Positions 30,332 through 39,453 of a DNA stretch of 64,000 nucleotides are shown piece after piece. The notes beneath the pieces are model-generated. The model was not told where the DNA came from and made no database searches. It worked only from the letters and a program-made list of their open reading frames with translations. This DNA comes from Sphingomonas sp. CL5.1 (GTDB taxonomy: Bacteria; Pseudomonadota; Alphaproteobacteria; Sphingomonadales; Sphingomonadaceae): the NCBI RefSeq assembly GCF_013344685.1, contig NZ_CP050137.1, forward strand, positions 2,411,001 to 2,475,000, given 5' to 3'. The translations under genes and the position numbers were made by a program. Within the stretch, counting starts at the first letter, position 1. Every line of letters begins with the position of its first letter.

Positions 30332-30974
30332 GCGTCCTGCGCTTCGTCACCCCCTTGTTCGTCCCGGCGAACGGGCTGGAGCGGTTCGCCAAGGCCGCGG
30401 CGCGATCATCCTCGAAGTGGAGACGCAGTCGCGCGGGTGGATAAAGACGCGCCGCGCGCCGCGCTTTCGGCAGGCTTCACGGATCTGCCGGTCATCGTCC
30501 GAATCCACCCCGTCGGGACCGCGTCGCCCGCGGCCGATCTGGCGGTTGCAGCGCAATCGCCCTTCGTCGCTATCATGCCGCCTAAGACGGCCAGTCTCGA
30601 CAACATCATCCGGGTGGCCGCGATCTGCCCCGACGTCGCGTTGATCGAGACTGCGGCCGGCATTGCCGAGGCGCGGACGATCGCTCGATACGGGCATGTG
30701 GCGCGTCTGGTCTTCGGCTCGGTCGACTTCGCCACCGATCTGGGTGGCAACCATGTTCCCGAGGCGCTCGCGGCAGCGCGCCTCGGATTCGGGGGCAAGC
30801 CCGCGATCCATCCGCACCAGATCGAGCCGATCAAGGCGGCCCTCCCGCCCGAGCCAAGCGAGATAGAATGGGCGCGGCAAGTGCTGGACAGTGGCGATGG
30901 TACGGTTCGGATTGATCGACGCGCTGGTGCGGGCTCGTGCACGCGTCGTGCTGGCCCGTGCATCCCAGCCATAG
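30322..30974 (+). pseudogene. CitE/HpcH-like lyase, disrupted by at least three frameshifts
   Basis: A citrate lyase beta/HpcH-like aldolase. Starting at ATG 30322 (overlapping the hydratase end) frame a gives FVTPLFVPANGLERFAKAA. Around 30396-30405 the family sequence jumps to frame b (AIILEVE). Around 30420-30423 it jumps to frame c (DAVARVDKDAPRAAL), which then runs through VARLVFGSVDFATDLG and GGKPAIHPHQIEPIKA. Near 30912-30918 it shifts again, ending ALVRARARVVLARASQP then TAG. Single-base changes explain the last two, and the first also seems to have lost a few codons. Its substrate would be a citramalyl- or malyl-type CoA. Neighbouring genes are intact, so this looks like real decay, though assembly error cannot be excluded. 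Confidence 0.8.
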
Positions 30975-31094
30975 GCGATCGCAATGATGCACAATGCAAG
31001 TCCGCGCTAACGCGCTGCGGACTGCTGGCCTAGGCGGATCCTGCCGCGCGACTTGATACGCGTCCAGGCGATGCGGATGGAGGAAAGGATAGGC

Positions 31095-32027
31095 ATGGAG
31101 CTCGTAGGTCTGGTGGGCATGTCCCACTCGCCTTCCTGGGATCTTTCGCCGGTCGAGGGGGCGGCCAAGCCGTATGTCGATGCCGTATTTCGCGCTCGGG
31201 ACGAAGTCGCCCGCCTCATGCCCGACGTGCTGGTCGTGTTCGGTCCGGATCACGTTCGCAACTTCTTCTTCGACCTGATGCCCGCCTTTTGCATCGGCGT
31301 CGAAAACGTCACCGGGTTCGGCGATTACAGTTCACCGAAGGGGCCGTTCGCGACTTGTCCCGACCTCGCCAGTTTCATTGCCGAGCAGGTGCTTGCTGCC
31401 GGATTCGACCCCGCGTTGTCGCACAATATGGGGATCGACCACGGGATCAGTCAGCCAGTGGCGGCGCTGGTGCCAGATCTGCGCACGCCCGTCATTCCGA
31501 TCATGATCAGCTCGGGCGGGGCTCCGTTGCCGACGCTCGCCCGTTGTCATGCCTTTGGCAGCGCGGTCGGGGATGCCATTCGCGCCTTTCCGGGAAAGGC
31601 GCGTGCGCTGGTAGTCGGATCGGGGGGACTTTCGCACTCGCCGCCGTCGATCTCGCCGGCGGATCCCGGGTTGAGCGCAGAAACGCGCGACTATCTCATC
31701 AACGGTCGTCCCAGGGTGCAGGAATTCAACCGGCAGCGCGAGGAAGCGTCGCGCAAGCGGCGCGGCGTGGGGGGGATCGGACCGATCAACGAGGAATGGG
31801 ATCGCTGGCTGCTGGATTGCATGCGCACCGGCGATCTCGCGCCCGTGCTCGCCATGGATAACGCCACGCTGCTCGAGCAGGGCGGCGTGGGCGGACAGGA
31901 AATCCGCGCCTGGCTGGCCGCGCTCGGCGCTTGGGGGAAGCCGGCGGAAACGACCGATTACGCCCCGGTGCCCACGTGGATCACCGGCATGGGCTGCGCC
32001 ACCGCATTCGACAAGGAAGCCGTATGA
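31095..32027 (+). CDS. mhpB: Class III extradiol dioxygenase, 3-(2,3-dihydroxyphenyl)propionate 1,2-dioxygenase-like
   Basis: Fe(II) ring-cleavage enzyme opening a substituted catechol next to the hydroxyls. The 310 residues begin MELVGLVGMSHSPSWD and carry SHNMGIDHGISQPV (about 108-121) and VVGSGGLSHSPP (about 172-183), the family His motifs. Length fits MhpB (314). GGATAGG precedes the ATG. A nested hairpin with a perfect 7-bp stem (30999-31005 / 31017-31023) lies upstream and may insulate it from the broken lyase gene. Operon: dioxygenase - hydrolase - aldehyde dehydrogenase - MhpA-like hydroxylase, the first two overlapping (ATGA). Confidence 0.87.
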   Translation: MELVGLVGMSHSPSWDLSPVEGAAKPYVDAVFRARDEVARLMPDVLVVFGPDHVRNFFFDLMPAFCIGVENVTGFGDYSSPKGPFATCPDLASFIAEQVLAAGFDPALSHNMGIDHGISQPVAALVPDLRTPVIPIMISSGGAPLPTLARCHAFGSAVGDAIRAFPGKARALVVGSGGLSHSPPSISPADPGLSAETRDYLINGRPRVQEFNRQREEASRKRRGVGGIGPINEEWDRWLLDCMRTGDLAPVLAMDNATLLEQGGVGGQEIRAWLAALGAWGKPAETTDYAPVPTWITGMGCATAFDKEAV

Positions 32028-32908
32028 CCGAAGAATATCGCCACCGGAGCATCTGGGGCCATCTGATGAAGCTGGCGTTCTCGCAGAACTATGTGGACGC
32101 GGGCGGCATCCGCACCCGCTATGTCGAGGCAGGTCCCAAGGACGCGCCTGTGCTGATCATGATTCACGGGACTGGCAGCAGCTGGGAATGCTTCTGCGCG
32201 ACGCTGGAAAGCCATGCCCGGCACTTCCGGTGCCTCGCCATCGACATGGCGGGCAGCGGCTTCAGCGATCGGCCCGATGAGCCGTATGAAATCCAGTTTT
32301 ATGTGAACCACGTGCTTGCATTCATGGACGCGCTGGGGATCGCGACGGCGTCGTTCATTGGCGTGTCGCTCGGGGCGTGGGTGACGAGCCGGCTCGTGGT
32401 AGATCATCCCGAGCGCGTCGAGAAGCTGACGTTGCTCGCCTCTTCGGGGCTCATCATCAACAACGCGACCATGTCGCGGACCAAGACCGTCCGGAATGCG
32501 GCGGTCGATGATCCGAGCTGGGAGAACATCAAGCCGGTGTTCAATTCGATCCTGTACAAAGAAGAGGATCGGATTCCCGATCTGATCCAGCTTCGCCAGG
32601 CGATCTACCGCGAGCCCAACATGAAGATGGCGATGGGCAACATCCTGGTGCTTCAAAACGAGGAGGTTCGCCGCCGCAACCTCGTGAGCGAGGAGGAGTG
32701 GCGCGGCGTCACGGTCCCGATTTTCATCATCCTCGCTCCTGACGACAACCCTGATTACACGACCACCGGCGAGCGCATCGCCGAACTGGCCACCGACGTT
32801 CGCACGCTGACGATCGAGAAAGTGAAGCATTGGGCGCATTACGAGGCGCCTGAAATCTTTAACCCCGCCAACCTTGCATTCCTGCTCGGTGAAACCAGGC
32901 CGGGCTGA
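32024..32908 (+). CDS. Alpha/beta hydrolase, meta-cleavage product hydrolase (MhpC/BphD-like)
   Basis: C-C hydrolase of 294 residues, expected to split the ring-opened product into a carboxylic acid and 2-hydroxypentadienoate. Oxyanion segment MIHGTGSSWE (about 47-56), nucleophile elbow GVSLGAW with Ser near 117, acid Asp in LAPDDNPD (about 245), and His in KHWAHYE (about 273). Start ATG overlaps the dioxygenase stop. Coupling to the MhpB-like gene is the best evidence for its role; the hydratase for the dienoate is at 14527. Confidence 0.86.
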   Translation: MTEEYRHRSIWGHLMKLAFSQNYVDAGGIRTRYVEAGPKDAPVLIMIHGTGSSWECFCATLESHARHFRCLAIDMAGSGFSDRPDEPYEIQFYVNHVLAFMDALGIATASFIGVSLGAWVTSRLVVDHPERVEKLTLLASSGLIINNATMSRTKTVRNAAVDDPSWENIKPVFNSILYKEEDRIPDLIQLRQAIYREPNMKMAMGNILVLQNEEVRRRNLVSEEEWRGVTVPIFIILAPDDNPDYTTTGERIAELATDVRTLTIEKVKHWAHYEAPEIFNPANLAFLLGETRPG

Positions 32909-32973
32909 GCACCGGCAATCCGTTTTTCATCTTTCGGACCGGCTGATTCCGCCGGCCAGCGATACGCCAGGAA

Positions 32974-34440
32974 ATGCCAATGTCGAACAATGTCGAAAAC
33001 ATCGTGAACGGCGCCTTTATCGAGAATAAGCTGGTGCCGGTCGCGAGCGACGTCCGCGTGCCGGTTGTCGATCCGACGACGGGTGCCGTGTTCACCGAGC
33101 TTCACGAGGCCGGGAAGGACGAAGTCGATGCGGCGGTGGCCGCCGGGCGACATGCGCTCGAGCAGGGCGAGTGGGGCAGGCTCGCCGGGTTCGAGCGCGG
33201 CCGGTTGCTCGCCAAGCTGTCGCAGGCGATCCTCGACAATGCCGACGAACTCGTTGCGCTGGAATCGCGCGACACAGGAAAGCCGCTGGGCCAGGCGCGG
33301 GCCGACATCGTCGCGACTGCGCGCTATTTTGAATTCTACGCGGGCGCGGCGGACAAGATGCACGGCGAGACGATCCCGTATTTCCGTGATTTTTTCGTGG
33401 CGACCGAGCGCGAGCCGCACGGTGTCGTTGCCCACATCATCCCCTGGAATTATCCGGCGCAGATGTTTGGCCGCAACGTCGCGCCGTCGCTTGCGGTGGG
33501 CAATGCGGCGGTGGTCAAACCGGCCGAGGACGCCTGCCTTTCGGTTCTCCGCATGGCCCAGCTCTCGGCCGAAGTCGGGTTTCCGGCGGGGGCGCTGGCG
33601 GTGCTGCCGGGACGGGGTTCCGTGACCGGCGCGGCGCTCAGCGCGCATGACGATATCGACTATATCGCATTTACGGGCAGCCCCGGCGTTGGCGAGATGA
33701 TCCAGGTCGCCGCGGCGCGACGCGCAATCGGCTGCACGCTCGAACTGGGCGGTAAGTCGCCGCATGTGGTGTTCGGCGATGCCGATCTGTCGCTTGCGGT
33801 GCCGGCTATCGTCAATGGGATTGTCAACAACGCCGGCCAGACCTGCTCCGCAGGTTCGCGCGTGCTCGTCGAGCGGGCGCATTTCGACCGTATCGTCGGG
33901 GCAATCGCCAACGCTTTCAGCAAACTTCGTGCCGGGAGTCCGGAGATGAACGTGGATCTCGGCCCGGTAATCAACCAGCGCCAGCGCGAGCGCATCGAGC
34001 GCTATTGCGAACAGGCCAGGGCGGACGGCATTCCGCTGCTTGCCGAAGGAAGCATCGAGGCCGGCACGTCTTCCGACGGCTTCTTCGTCGCGCCGCGGCT
34101 CTACGGGCCAGTCGATCCCTCCAACATCCTGGCGCGCGAGGAAGTGTTCGGACCTGTGCTTTGCGTGATTCCGTTCGAGGACGATGCGGATGCGCTGCGC
34201 CTGGCCAACGACAGCGAATTCGGCTTGCTTGCGGGAATCTGGACGCGGGATGGTGGGCGGGGGCTTCGCCTCGCTCGAAAGATTCGCGCCGGGCAGGTGT
34301 ATATCAACGGCTTTGCCGCGGGCGGTGGGATCGAATTGCCGTTCGGTGGTGTCAAGCGCTCGGGGCATGGCCGCGAAAAGGGCTTGGCCGCGATGGAGGA
34401 GCTGTCCACGGTCAAGACGATCATTCACCGTCATGGCTGA
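32974..34440 (+). CDS. NAD(P)-dependent aldehyde dehydrogenase (betaine-aldehyde dehydrogenase-like)
   Basis: 488 residues, class 8/9-like ALDH. Motifs: HIIPWNYPAQMFGRNVAPSL, FTGSPGVGEM, catalytic Glu in ELGGKSPHVVFGDAD (about 253) and Cys in NNAGQTCSAGSR (about 287), and the C-terminal FGGVKRSGHGREKG. It could be the semialdehyde dehydrogenase working on a meta-cleavage or alcohol-derived aldehyde. Start ATG 32974 or 32980. It overlaps the MhpA-like gene by 8 bp, so the four genes from 31095 form one operon. Confidence 0.9.
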   Translation: MPMSNNVENIVNGAFIENKLVPVASDVRVPVVDPTTGAVFTELHEAGKDEVDAAVAAGRHALEQGEWGRLAGFERGRLLAKLSQAILDNADELVALESRDTGKPLGQARADIVATARYFEFYAGAADKMHGETIPYFRDFFVATEREPHGVVAHIIPWNYPAQMFGRNVAPSLAVGNAAVVKPAEDACLSVLRMAQLSAEVGFPAGALAVLPGRGSVTGAALSAHDDIDYIAFTGSPGVGEMIQVAAARRAIGCTLELGGKSPHVVFGDADLSLAVPAIVNGIVNNAGQTCSAGSRVLVERAHFDRIVGAIANAFSKLRAGSPEMNVDLGPVINQRQRERIERYCEQARADGIPLLAEGSIEAGTSSDGFFVAPRLYGPVDPSNILAREEVFGPVLCVIPFEDDADALRLANDSEFGLLAGIWTRDGGRGLRLARKIRAGQVYINGFAAGGGIELPFGGVKRSGHGREKGLAAMEELSTVKTIIHRHG

Positions 34441-36067
34441 GACGGAGCGGAATCGCGCGCAAGTGACAGAGTCGATCGAACAATTCGACGTAGTCATTGT
34501 CGGTGCGGGACCCTGTGGCGTGACGCTGGCCAATCATCTCGGCCTGTATGGCGTGCGCACGCTGATCGTCGATCGTTCCTCTGAGATTCTCGACTATCCG
34601 CGCGCTGTAGGGATGGACGACGAGGCGCTGCGCTCGTTCCAGACGGTCGGGCTTGCAGAGTTGTTGCTCGCCGACATGATCCGCAACGTACCGGCCCGCT
34701 ACCACACGGCAGGCGGTTGGTGTTTCGCGCATGTCCATCCGCAGGAGCAGCCGTTCGGTTGGAGCCGGCGCAACCTATTCATCCAGCCGATCGCGGAACG
34801 CACGCTGCGGCGCGGGCTAGACCGCTATGAAGCCGTCCGCCTTGATCTGGGGGTGTCGCTGCTAACCCTGGACGAAGAGAGTGACGGGGTGCTGGCGACC
34901 TTGGAACGTGCCGATGGAACGACCTATGCTGTCCGTTGCGCGTATCTCGTCGGGGCAGATGGCGGGCGGAGCACCGTGCGCGGGCTGATCGATGTGAGAC
35001 TCGACGGGAAGACCGACGCGGCGCGTTGGCTGGTCGTCGACATGCAGAATGACGATCTGGATTCGCCCTATTCGAGCGTATTCACCCACCGCCATCATCC
35101 GCGGATGTCGATCGCGCTGCCTTATGGGCACCGGCGCTTCGAGTTCCGGTTGCCGGACACGGAAAGCGACGAAGCCGCGGTCGTACCGGAGCGGCTCGAG
35201 GAGCGGCTGCGGCTCTTCTATGGAGCGGGCCCCCGGCGGGCGAATGTGTTGCGCGCGCGCGTATATCGGCACCACTCGCGAATTGCCGAGCGCTTCAAGG
35301 TCGGCAGGGTTTTCCTGGCGGGCGATGCCGCGCACCTCCAGCCGCCGTTTTTCGGACAGGGGATGAATTCAGGCCTGCGTGACGCGACGAATCTGGGATG
35401 GAAGTTTGCCGCAGTTTTGCGCGGTCTGGCCGGCCCTCGTCTGCTCGAAAGTTATGAGGTGGAGCGGCATGATCATGCGCGCAAGATGGTCAATATCGCG
35501 ACGATGTTCGGCAAGCTCTACTCGCCGGGCTCGCGAGCGCTGGAAATTGCGCGGGATCTCTTTTTCCGCGTCGTCCAGCGCCAGCCGCGCCTTCGCGACT
35601 ATGTGCTCCAGATGAAATTCAAGCCGATTCCGCGCTACACCGAGGGGCTGGTGCTTCCCGCGACCGATCCCACGAGGGAAGGCATTGTCGGCCGGATGTT
35701 CATGCAGCCGCTCGTCGAAACGGCGGACCGCCAGCAGGTGAAGCTGGACGACGCCCTAGGTCCCTGGTTCACGGTGATCGGCATCGGCGCCGATCCGAGC
35801 ACGGCGATGTCGGCGGATTCCCGGAAATTCTGGGCGGATCTTGGCGCCAATCTGGTGCAGGTGCGATCTTCACGGTCAGAGGAGGCTGCGGCAAGCGACG
35901 GCGTAATCGTGATCGAAGACCTGATGGGCGCGTTCCGGGACTGGCGCCGGGCGCGGCCCACGATCCGCTTCATCGTGCTTCGGCCTGACCGGTATGTTGC
36001 CGCAGTCGCCGGGGATAACGAGCTGGATAGTGTTAGCGAGCAGTTGCGGTCTTTACTGAGGACCTGA
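34433..36067 (+). CDS. mhpA: 3-(3-hydroxyphenyl)propionate hydroxylase-like flavin monooxygenase
   Basis: FAD/NADH hydroxylase, 544 residues, that would turn a 3-hydroxyphenyl acid into the 2,3-dihydroxy compound used by the MhpB-like enzyme. FDVVIVGAGPCGVTLANHLG at about 19-38 binds FAD; DYPRAVGMDDEALRSFQTVG, VGADGGRSTVR (DG motif, about 180) and VFLAGDAAHLQPPFFGQGMN (GD motif, about 300) are typical of MhpA. It ends the operon after a coupled aldehyde dehydrogenase. Specificity is inferred from family and neighbours and could extend to other alkylphenols. Confidence 0.85.
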   Translation: MAETERNRAQVTESIEQFDVVIVGAGPCGVTLANHLGLYGVRTLIVDRSSEILDYPRAVGMDDEALRSFQTVGLAELLLADMIRNVPARYHTAGGWCFAHVHPQEQPFGWSRRNLFIQPIAERTLRRGLDRYEAVRLDLGVSLLTLDEESDGVLATLERADGTTYAVRCAYLVGADGGRSTVRGLIDVRLDGKTDAARWLVVDMQNDDLDSPYSSVFTHRHHPRMSIALPYGHRRFEFRLPDTESDEAAVVPERLEERLRLFYGAGPRRANVLRARVYRHHSRIAERFKVGRVFLAGDAAHLQPPFFGQGMNSGLRDATNLGWKFAAVLRGLAGPRLLESYEVERHDHARKMVNIATMFGKLYSPGSRALEIARDLFFRVVQRQPRLRDYVLQMKFKPIPRYTEGLVLPATDPTREGIVGRMFMQPLVETADRQQVKLDDALGPWFTVIGIGADPSTAMSADSRKFWADLGANLVQVRSSRSEEAAASDGVIVIEDLMGAFRDWRRARPTIRFIVLRPDRYVAAVAGDNELDSVSEQLRSLLRT

Positions 36068-36082
36068 AGTGCGAAGCCTGAA

Positions 36083-37015
36083 CTACTCGACCAGCCAGCC
36101 GCCGGAGGACAACAGCTCGTCCAGGCATTTTCGGATTACGCTCTCCACCGCGGATAGCGCTTCGGGCGGCCGTATCCCGGCGCGTACCAGCGAAAGGGGG
36201 AGGGTGAGATTCATTCCACTAACCCGCGCGGCGGAAAGCTGCCCCGTACGCAACTCATCGCGCACGCCGATATAGGGCAGCAGCGAATAGCCCTCGCCGC
36301 CCAACAGCAAAGTCTTGAGAACGCGCAGCGAATCGATCTCGCTGCGCACCGAGAGATGGATTGCCTCCCCATGCGGTTGCTGGTTGATGCGCCGCTTCAG
36401 CCCCTTGCCCATCGGCGGCAGCAACAGATCGAGATGCCGCAGGCTCTCGGCGTCGATCGGCTCGGGCGCAATGCCACGCTCGTCGACCGATCCGAACGCG
36501 TCGGCGGGGCCGATGAGCAGGAGCACTTCGTCCGCCACGTGCTCGGCCTGGAGATAGGAAAGCTCGTCGGAATAATAGGTCAGGGCAGCGTTGAGCGATC
36601 CGTCCTCGAGCAGAGTTACGAGATCGCTGGCGAAGCCCAGGCGTAGTCGCAGCTTAACGCCAGGCAAGTCGCAATGCATGGTACGAAAGATCTCGGGGCC
36701 AATCAGTTCGCCGATCGAAACCGGCAGGCCGATCGAAACCTCTCCGATCGGGCCGCGCACGGAGCGACGGACTTCCTCGCGCGCCTGGCGAGTCGAGAGA
36801 AGGATCGACTCGGCATGCGCCTTGAAGGCGTGGCCGGCGGAGGTCATCGAAACGCCGCGCGAGGTTCGATCGAACAGCTTTGCGCCCAGCTCGTCTTCCA
36901 GGCGCAGCAACTGCTGGCTGAGTGAAGGCTGGGCGATGCCCAGTTCGTCCGCCGCCTTGGTGATCGAATGGAAATCGCCGATCTTCAGGAAGGCACGTAA
37001 TTGTCCCTCATCCAT
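36083..37015 (-). CDS. LysR-type transcriptional regulator
   Basis: 310 residues starting MDEGQLRAFLKIGDFHSITK, with ATG 37015 preferred for AGGAGAG six bases before it. [23 protein letters not shown]. Effector domain follows. Close paralogue of the regulator at 15582. It is convergent with the mhpA-like gene (15-bp gap), and directly preceded on its strand by the LuxR-type gene. Likely target: the 31095-36067 operon, or genes to the right. Confidence 0.9.
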   Translation of the reverse strand: MDEGQLRAFLKIGDFHSITKAADELGIAQPSLSQQLLRLEDELGAKLFDRTSRGVSMTSAGHAFKAHAESILLSTRQAREEVRRSVRGPIGEVSIGLPVSIGELIGPEIFRTMHCDLPGVKLRLRLGFASDLVTLLEDGSLNAALTYYSDELSYLQAEHVADEVLLLIGPADAFGSVDERGIAPEPIDAESLRHLDLLLPPMGKGLKRRINQQPHGEAIHLSVRSEIDSLRVLKTLLLGGEGYSLLPYIGVRDELRTGQLSAARVSGMNLTLPLSLVRAGIRPPEALSAVESVIRKCLDELLSSGGWLVE

Positions 37016-37074
37016 GAATCGCTCTCCTGAGGTTTGAGACAAGTTTTTTCATGCATGCAGGTTTCGCGTGCCGG

Positions 37075-37860
37075 TCAAAGCAGCGACAGGTAACGCTGCA
37101 ACAGTTCGTGCCGGCCACCGATGCACAACCGGGCATAGAGGCGCTTGCGATACGTGGCGATCGTCTCTTCGCCGAGCCCAAGATCGATCGATATACCATA
37201 GGCTGAAATGCCGTAGAGGATACGCGAACTGACCTGAAGTTCCCGTTCGGATAGGCCCCAATCGCTCTCGCGCAGATTGCCCTCAATCACTGCCACCGAT
37301 GCGAAATGCGCGATCGCCTTTCCGCGATCCCAATGGAGTGCGGCATGCTTCGCGCAAGCAGCGACGAGCAGGTCGGCATTCTCGGCAAGGCCAGTAAGCT
37401 CCCGCGCGTCGAACTGGCCGGCGTCGCGTGAACGCATCACCGACAGCGCATAAAGATCATCGACCGCGCGTCCGCACACCATCACACGATCGACGATATC
37501 GAAATGCTCGAGCGCGGAATGGAGCGTGGGATCCGCGACATGATTGAGGTCGTCGTGGAGCATGACTGCGTTGCGCGATCCTCGCGCCGCTTCGTCGGCT
37601 GCGTGCAGTTCCACGAATGAGCGAGCCGGCCAGCGTTTCTCGGACTTGTGGTGACGCATCGCGTGCTGCCCGCGGATGCTGGCGCCGCCCAGGAATTTGG
37701 GAAGGCCATCGCGAACCCGATAGACGCAATAATGCTCGGTGCCCGACGTCGAATTGAGGAAGCGAAGTGTTTCTTTTTCGAAGGCGTCGGTACCGAGCGC
37801 GTTCACGACTGCGGCAAGCGTCTGGTGCCGCGGTGCCTGTTCGACGGTTATTGCGTGCAT
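37075..37860 (-). CDS. LuxR-type HTH regulator without recognisable receiver domain
   Basis: 261 residues. The C-terminal 65 or so form a LuxR-type HTH: WGLSERELQVSSRILYGIS and ETIATYRKRLYARLCI. The N-terminal 190 residues look like a compact sensory domain (STSGTEHYCVYRVRDGLPKF) but not a phosphoacceptor receiver or an acyl-homoserine lactone domain I can name. ATG 37860 has GGAGAGG six bases upstream. Ligand unknown. Paired with the LysR gene at 36083. Confidence 0.75.
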   Translation of the reverse strand: MHAITVEQAPRHQTLAAVVNALGTDAFEKETLRFLNSTSGTEHYCVYRVRDGLPKFLGGASIRGQHAMRHHKSEKRWPARSFVELHAADEAARGSRNAVMLHDDLNHVADPTLHSALEHFDIVDRVMVCGRAVDDLYALSVMRSRDAGQFDARELTGLAENADLLVAACAKHAALHWDRGKAIAHFASVAVIEGNLRESDWGLSERELQVSSRILYGISAYGISIDLGLGEETIATYRKRLYARLCIGGRHELLQRYLSLL

Positions 37861-38106
37861 CGCTATCCTCTCCTGCCGCCTCACTAGCTGAGGCTCGACG
37901 GTCAGTATTCTTGGAAGCCAGCCTGCCCGCCGGGTCTGGTCATCACGGTAGCCTCTTGCCAATCCGCTGACGCCGTACCCATTGGATGTCGACCGGCCAC
38001 CGACATCTGATCCTTGCGAAGATAATGACGCGACAATGCGCGGCCCGCTCGCTTCTTGGTGAGCTGCCTGCCATTGCGATTTCCTATGGCCTGCGATGGT
38101 GGTCGG

Positions 38107-38135
38107 GCGGTTAGGCGGGAGTGCTGCCTAACCGC
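38107..38135. terminator. Hairpin downstream of the thiolase-like gene
   Basis: Perfect 10-bp stem GCGGTTAGGC (38107-38116) and GCCTAACCGC (38126-38135) with a 9-nt loop, lying 19 bp past the stop of the minus-strand thiolase-like gene. No clear T run follows on that strand, so it is a weak terminator candidate or mRNA-end stabiliser. The rest of the 290-bp gap (37861-38153) shows nothing else. Confidence 0.45.
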
Positions 38136-38153
38136 TTAAATTGAGGCGGTTTC

Positions 38154-39299
38154 TCAGTCGGCCCCCAAAATCATCGTTCCGCTCGAGCAGAACCAGCCAC
38201 CCGTGCCGCTGACGCAGGCGAGCTTCGCGTCCTCCACCTGCCGGTCGCCACAGCCACCCCGCAGCTGCCGGGCCGCCTCGACGAGGAGGAAGAGCCCGCG
38301 CATGCCCGGATGGCAGGCGGAAAGGCCGCCGCCATCGGTGTTGGTCGGCAGCGCGCCGCCAACGCGCAGGCGCCCGTTCTCAACGAAGGCGCCGCCCTCA
38401 CCCTTGGCGCAGAAACCGAGATCCTCGAGGGTGATCAGCGCCATATAGGTGAAGGCGTCATAGATTTGCGCCACGTCGATCTCGTCCGGGCGAATGCCGG
38501 CGCGTGCGAAGGCGGTCGGCCCGGTCATCGCGGCGGGTGAGGTTGTGAAATCGTCCCACTGGCTCATCGAGACGTGCGAGCCTGCTTCGGCGCTGCCGAG
38601 CACCCAGACCGGCTTGACCGCGAGGTCGCGGACTCGGTCTTCAGCGACCATGATGACCGCCGCGCCGCCATCGGAACGGATGCAGCACTGCAGCTTGGTG
38701 AAGGGGTCGGCGATCATCGGTCCGTCCAGCACGTCGGCGATATCGATCGGGTCGCGATAGGCCGCGAAGGGCGTGAGGCCGGCATTGTAGCGGGCCGAGA
38801 CGGCAATCTCCGCCATCTGCTCGAGCGTGGTGCCGTATTCATGCATGTGCCGGCGGGCGGCCATGGCGTATTTCGAGATGAGTGTGTGACCAAACGGTGC
38901 CTCGAACTGGCTCGGCCCGCGTGTGCCCCATGCAAGGCTGGCGGTGCGCAGCTTGCGCTTCAGGTCAGTGCGCGCGGTAGAGCCGTAAGCGAGCAGGATG
39001 ACGTCGGCGCGCCCCTCGGCGATCGCGTCCGCGGCGTGTGCCGCCATCACTTCCCAGGTGGCGCCGCCGACTCCGGTCGAATCGATCCAGCGCGGTTTGA
39101 GCCCCATATACTCGGCGACCTCAAGCGGCTGGAGTGCGCCTAACCCTGCCGACGCAAAACCATCGATATCCGAAGGCTTCAGCCCAGCCTCGACCAACGC
39201 CGCACGCGAGGCCTGGGCGTGCAACGCAAAGGGTGTTGCCTCGGGCGACCCCGGCAATCCCGACAACCCAACACCTGCAATCGCCACTCGCCTGCCCAT
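38154..39299 (-). CDS. Thiolase-like protein (SCP-x/Ltp2 type), probable retro-aldolase
   Basis: 381 residues of the thiolase fold in the lipid-transfer/SCP-x branch. Where true thiolases carry the nucleophilic Cys, this reads WIDSTGVGGATWE (residues 71-83) with no Cys. The IYDAFT motif (Tyr280) and SACHPGMRG (Cys329, His330) remain. Ltp2, a relative working with a DUF35-domain partner, is an aldolase that cuts beta-hydroxyacyl-CoA. A DUF35 gene sits in the divergent operon at 40260, so this pair fits that type. It would release a ketone or aldehyde plus a short acyl-CoA. Canonical thiolysis is unlikely. Confidence 0.83.
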   Translation of the reverse strand: MGRRVAIAGVGLSGLPGSPEATPFALHAQASRAALVEAGLKPSDIDGFASAGLGALQPLEVAEYMGLKPRWIDSTGVGGATWEVMAAHAADAIAEGRADVILLAYGSTARTDLKRKLRTASLAWGTRGPSQFEAPFGHTLISKYAMAARRHMHEYGTTLEQMAEIAVSARYNAGLTPFAAYRDPIDIADVLDGPMIADPFTKLQCCIRSDGGAAVIMVAEDRVRDLAVKPVWVLGSAEAGSHVSMSQWDDFTTSPAAMTGPTAFARAGIRPDEIDVAQIYDAFTYMALITLEDLGFCAKGEGGAFVENGRLRVGGALPTNTDGGGLSACHPGMRGLFLLVEAARQLRGGCGDRQVEDAKLACVSGTGGWFCSSGTMILGAD

Positions 39300-39404
39300 G
39301 TACGATTCCTTCTTTACGACTGCCTTTCCGATAACGCGTTTTGTGTGGACTGACTGTCACCGTAGCGGGGACTGGTCCGGCACTCGCCGCGCCGGGTAAC
39401 TCCA

Positions 39405-39428
39405 ATTTCGGTACATGGCAGCCGAAAT
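39405..39428. promoter_or_regulatory. Operator-like inverted repeat between divergent thiolase and hydratase genes
   Basis: Perfect ATTTCGG (39405-39411) and CCGAAAT (39422-39428) with a 10-bp spacer, in the 154-bp gap between the thiolase-like gene and the plus-strand operon at 39454. It would control both directions. AATTTCGGT, which starts here at 39404, also occurs at 50845 beside another palindrome. Confidence 0.45.
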
Positions 39429-39453
39429 CTGCCTATTGAATGGGAGTTGCAAA

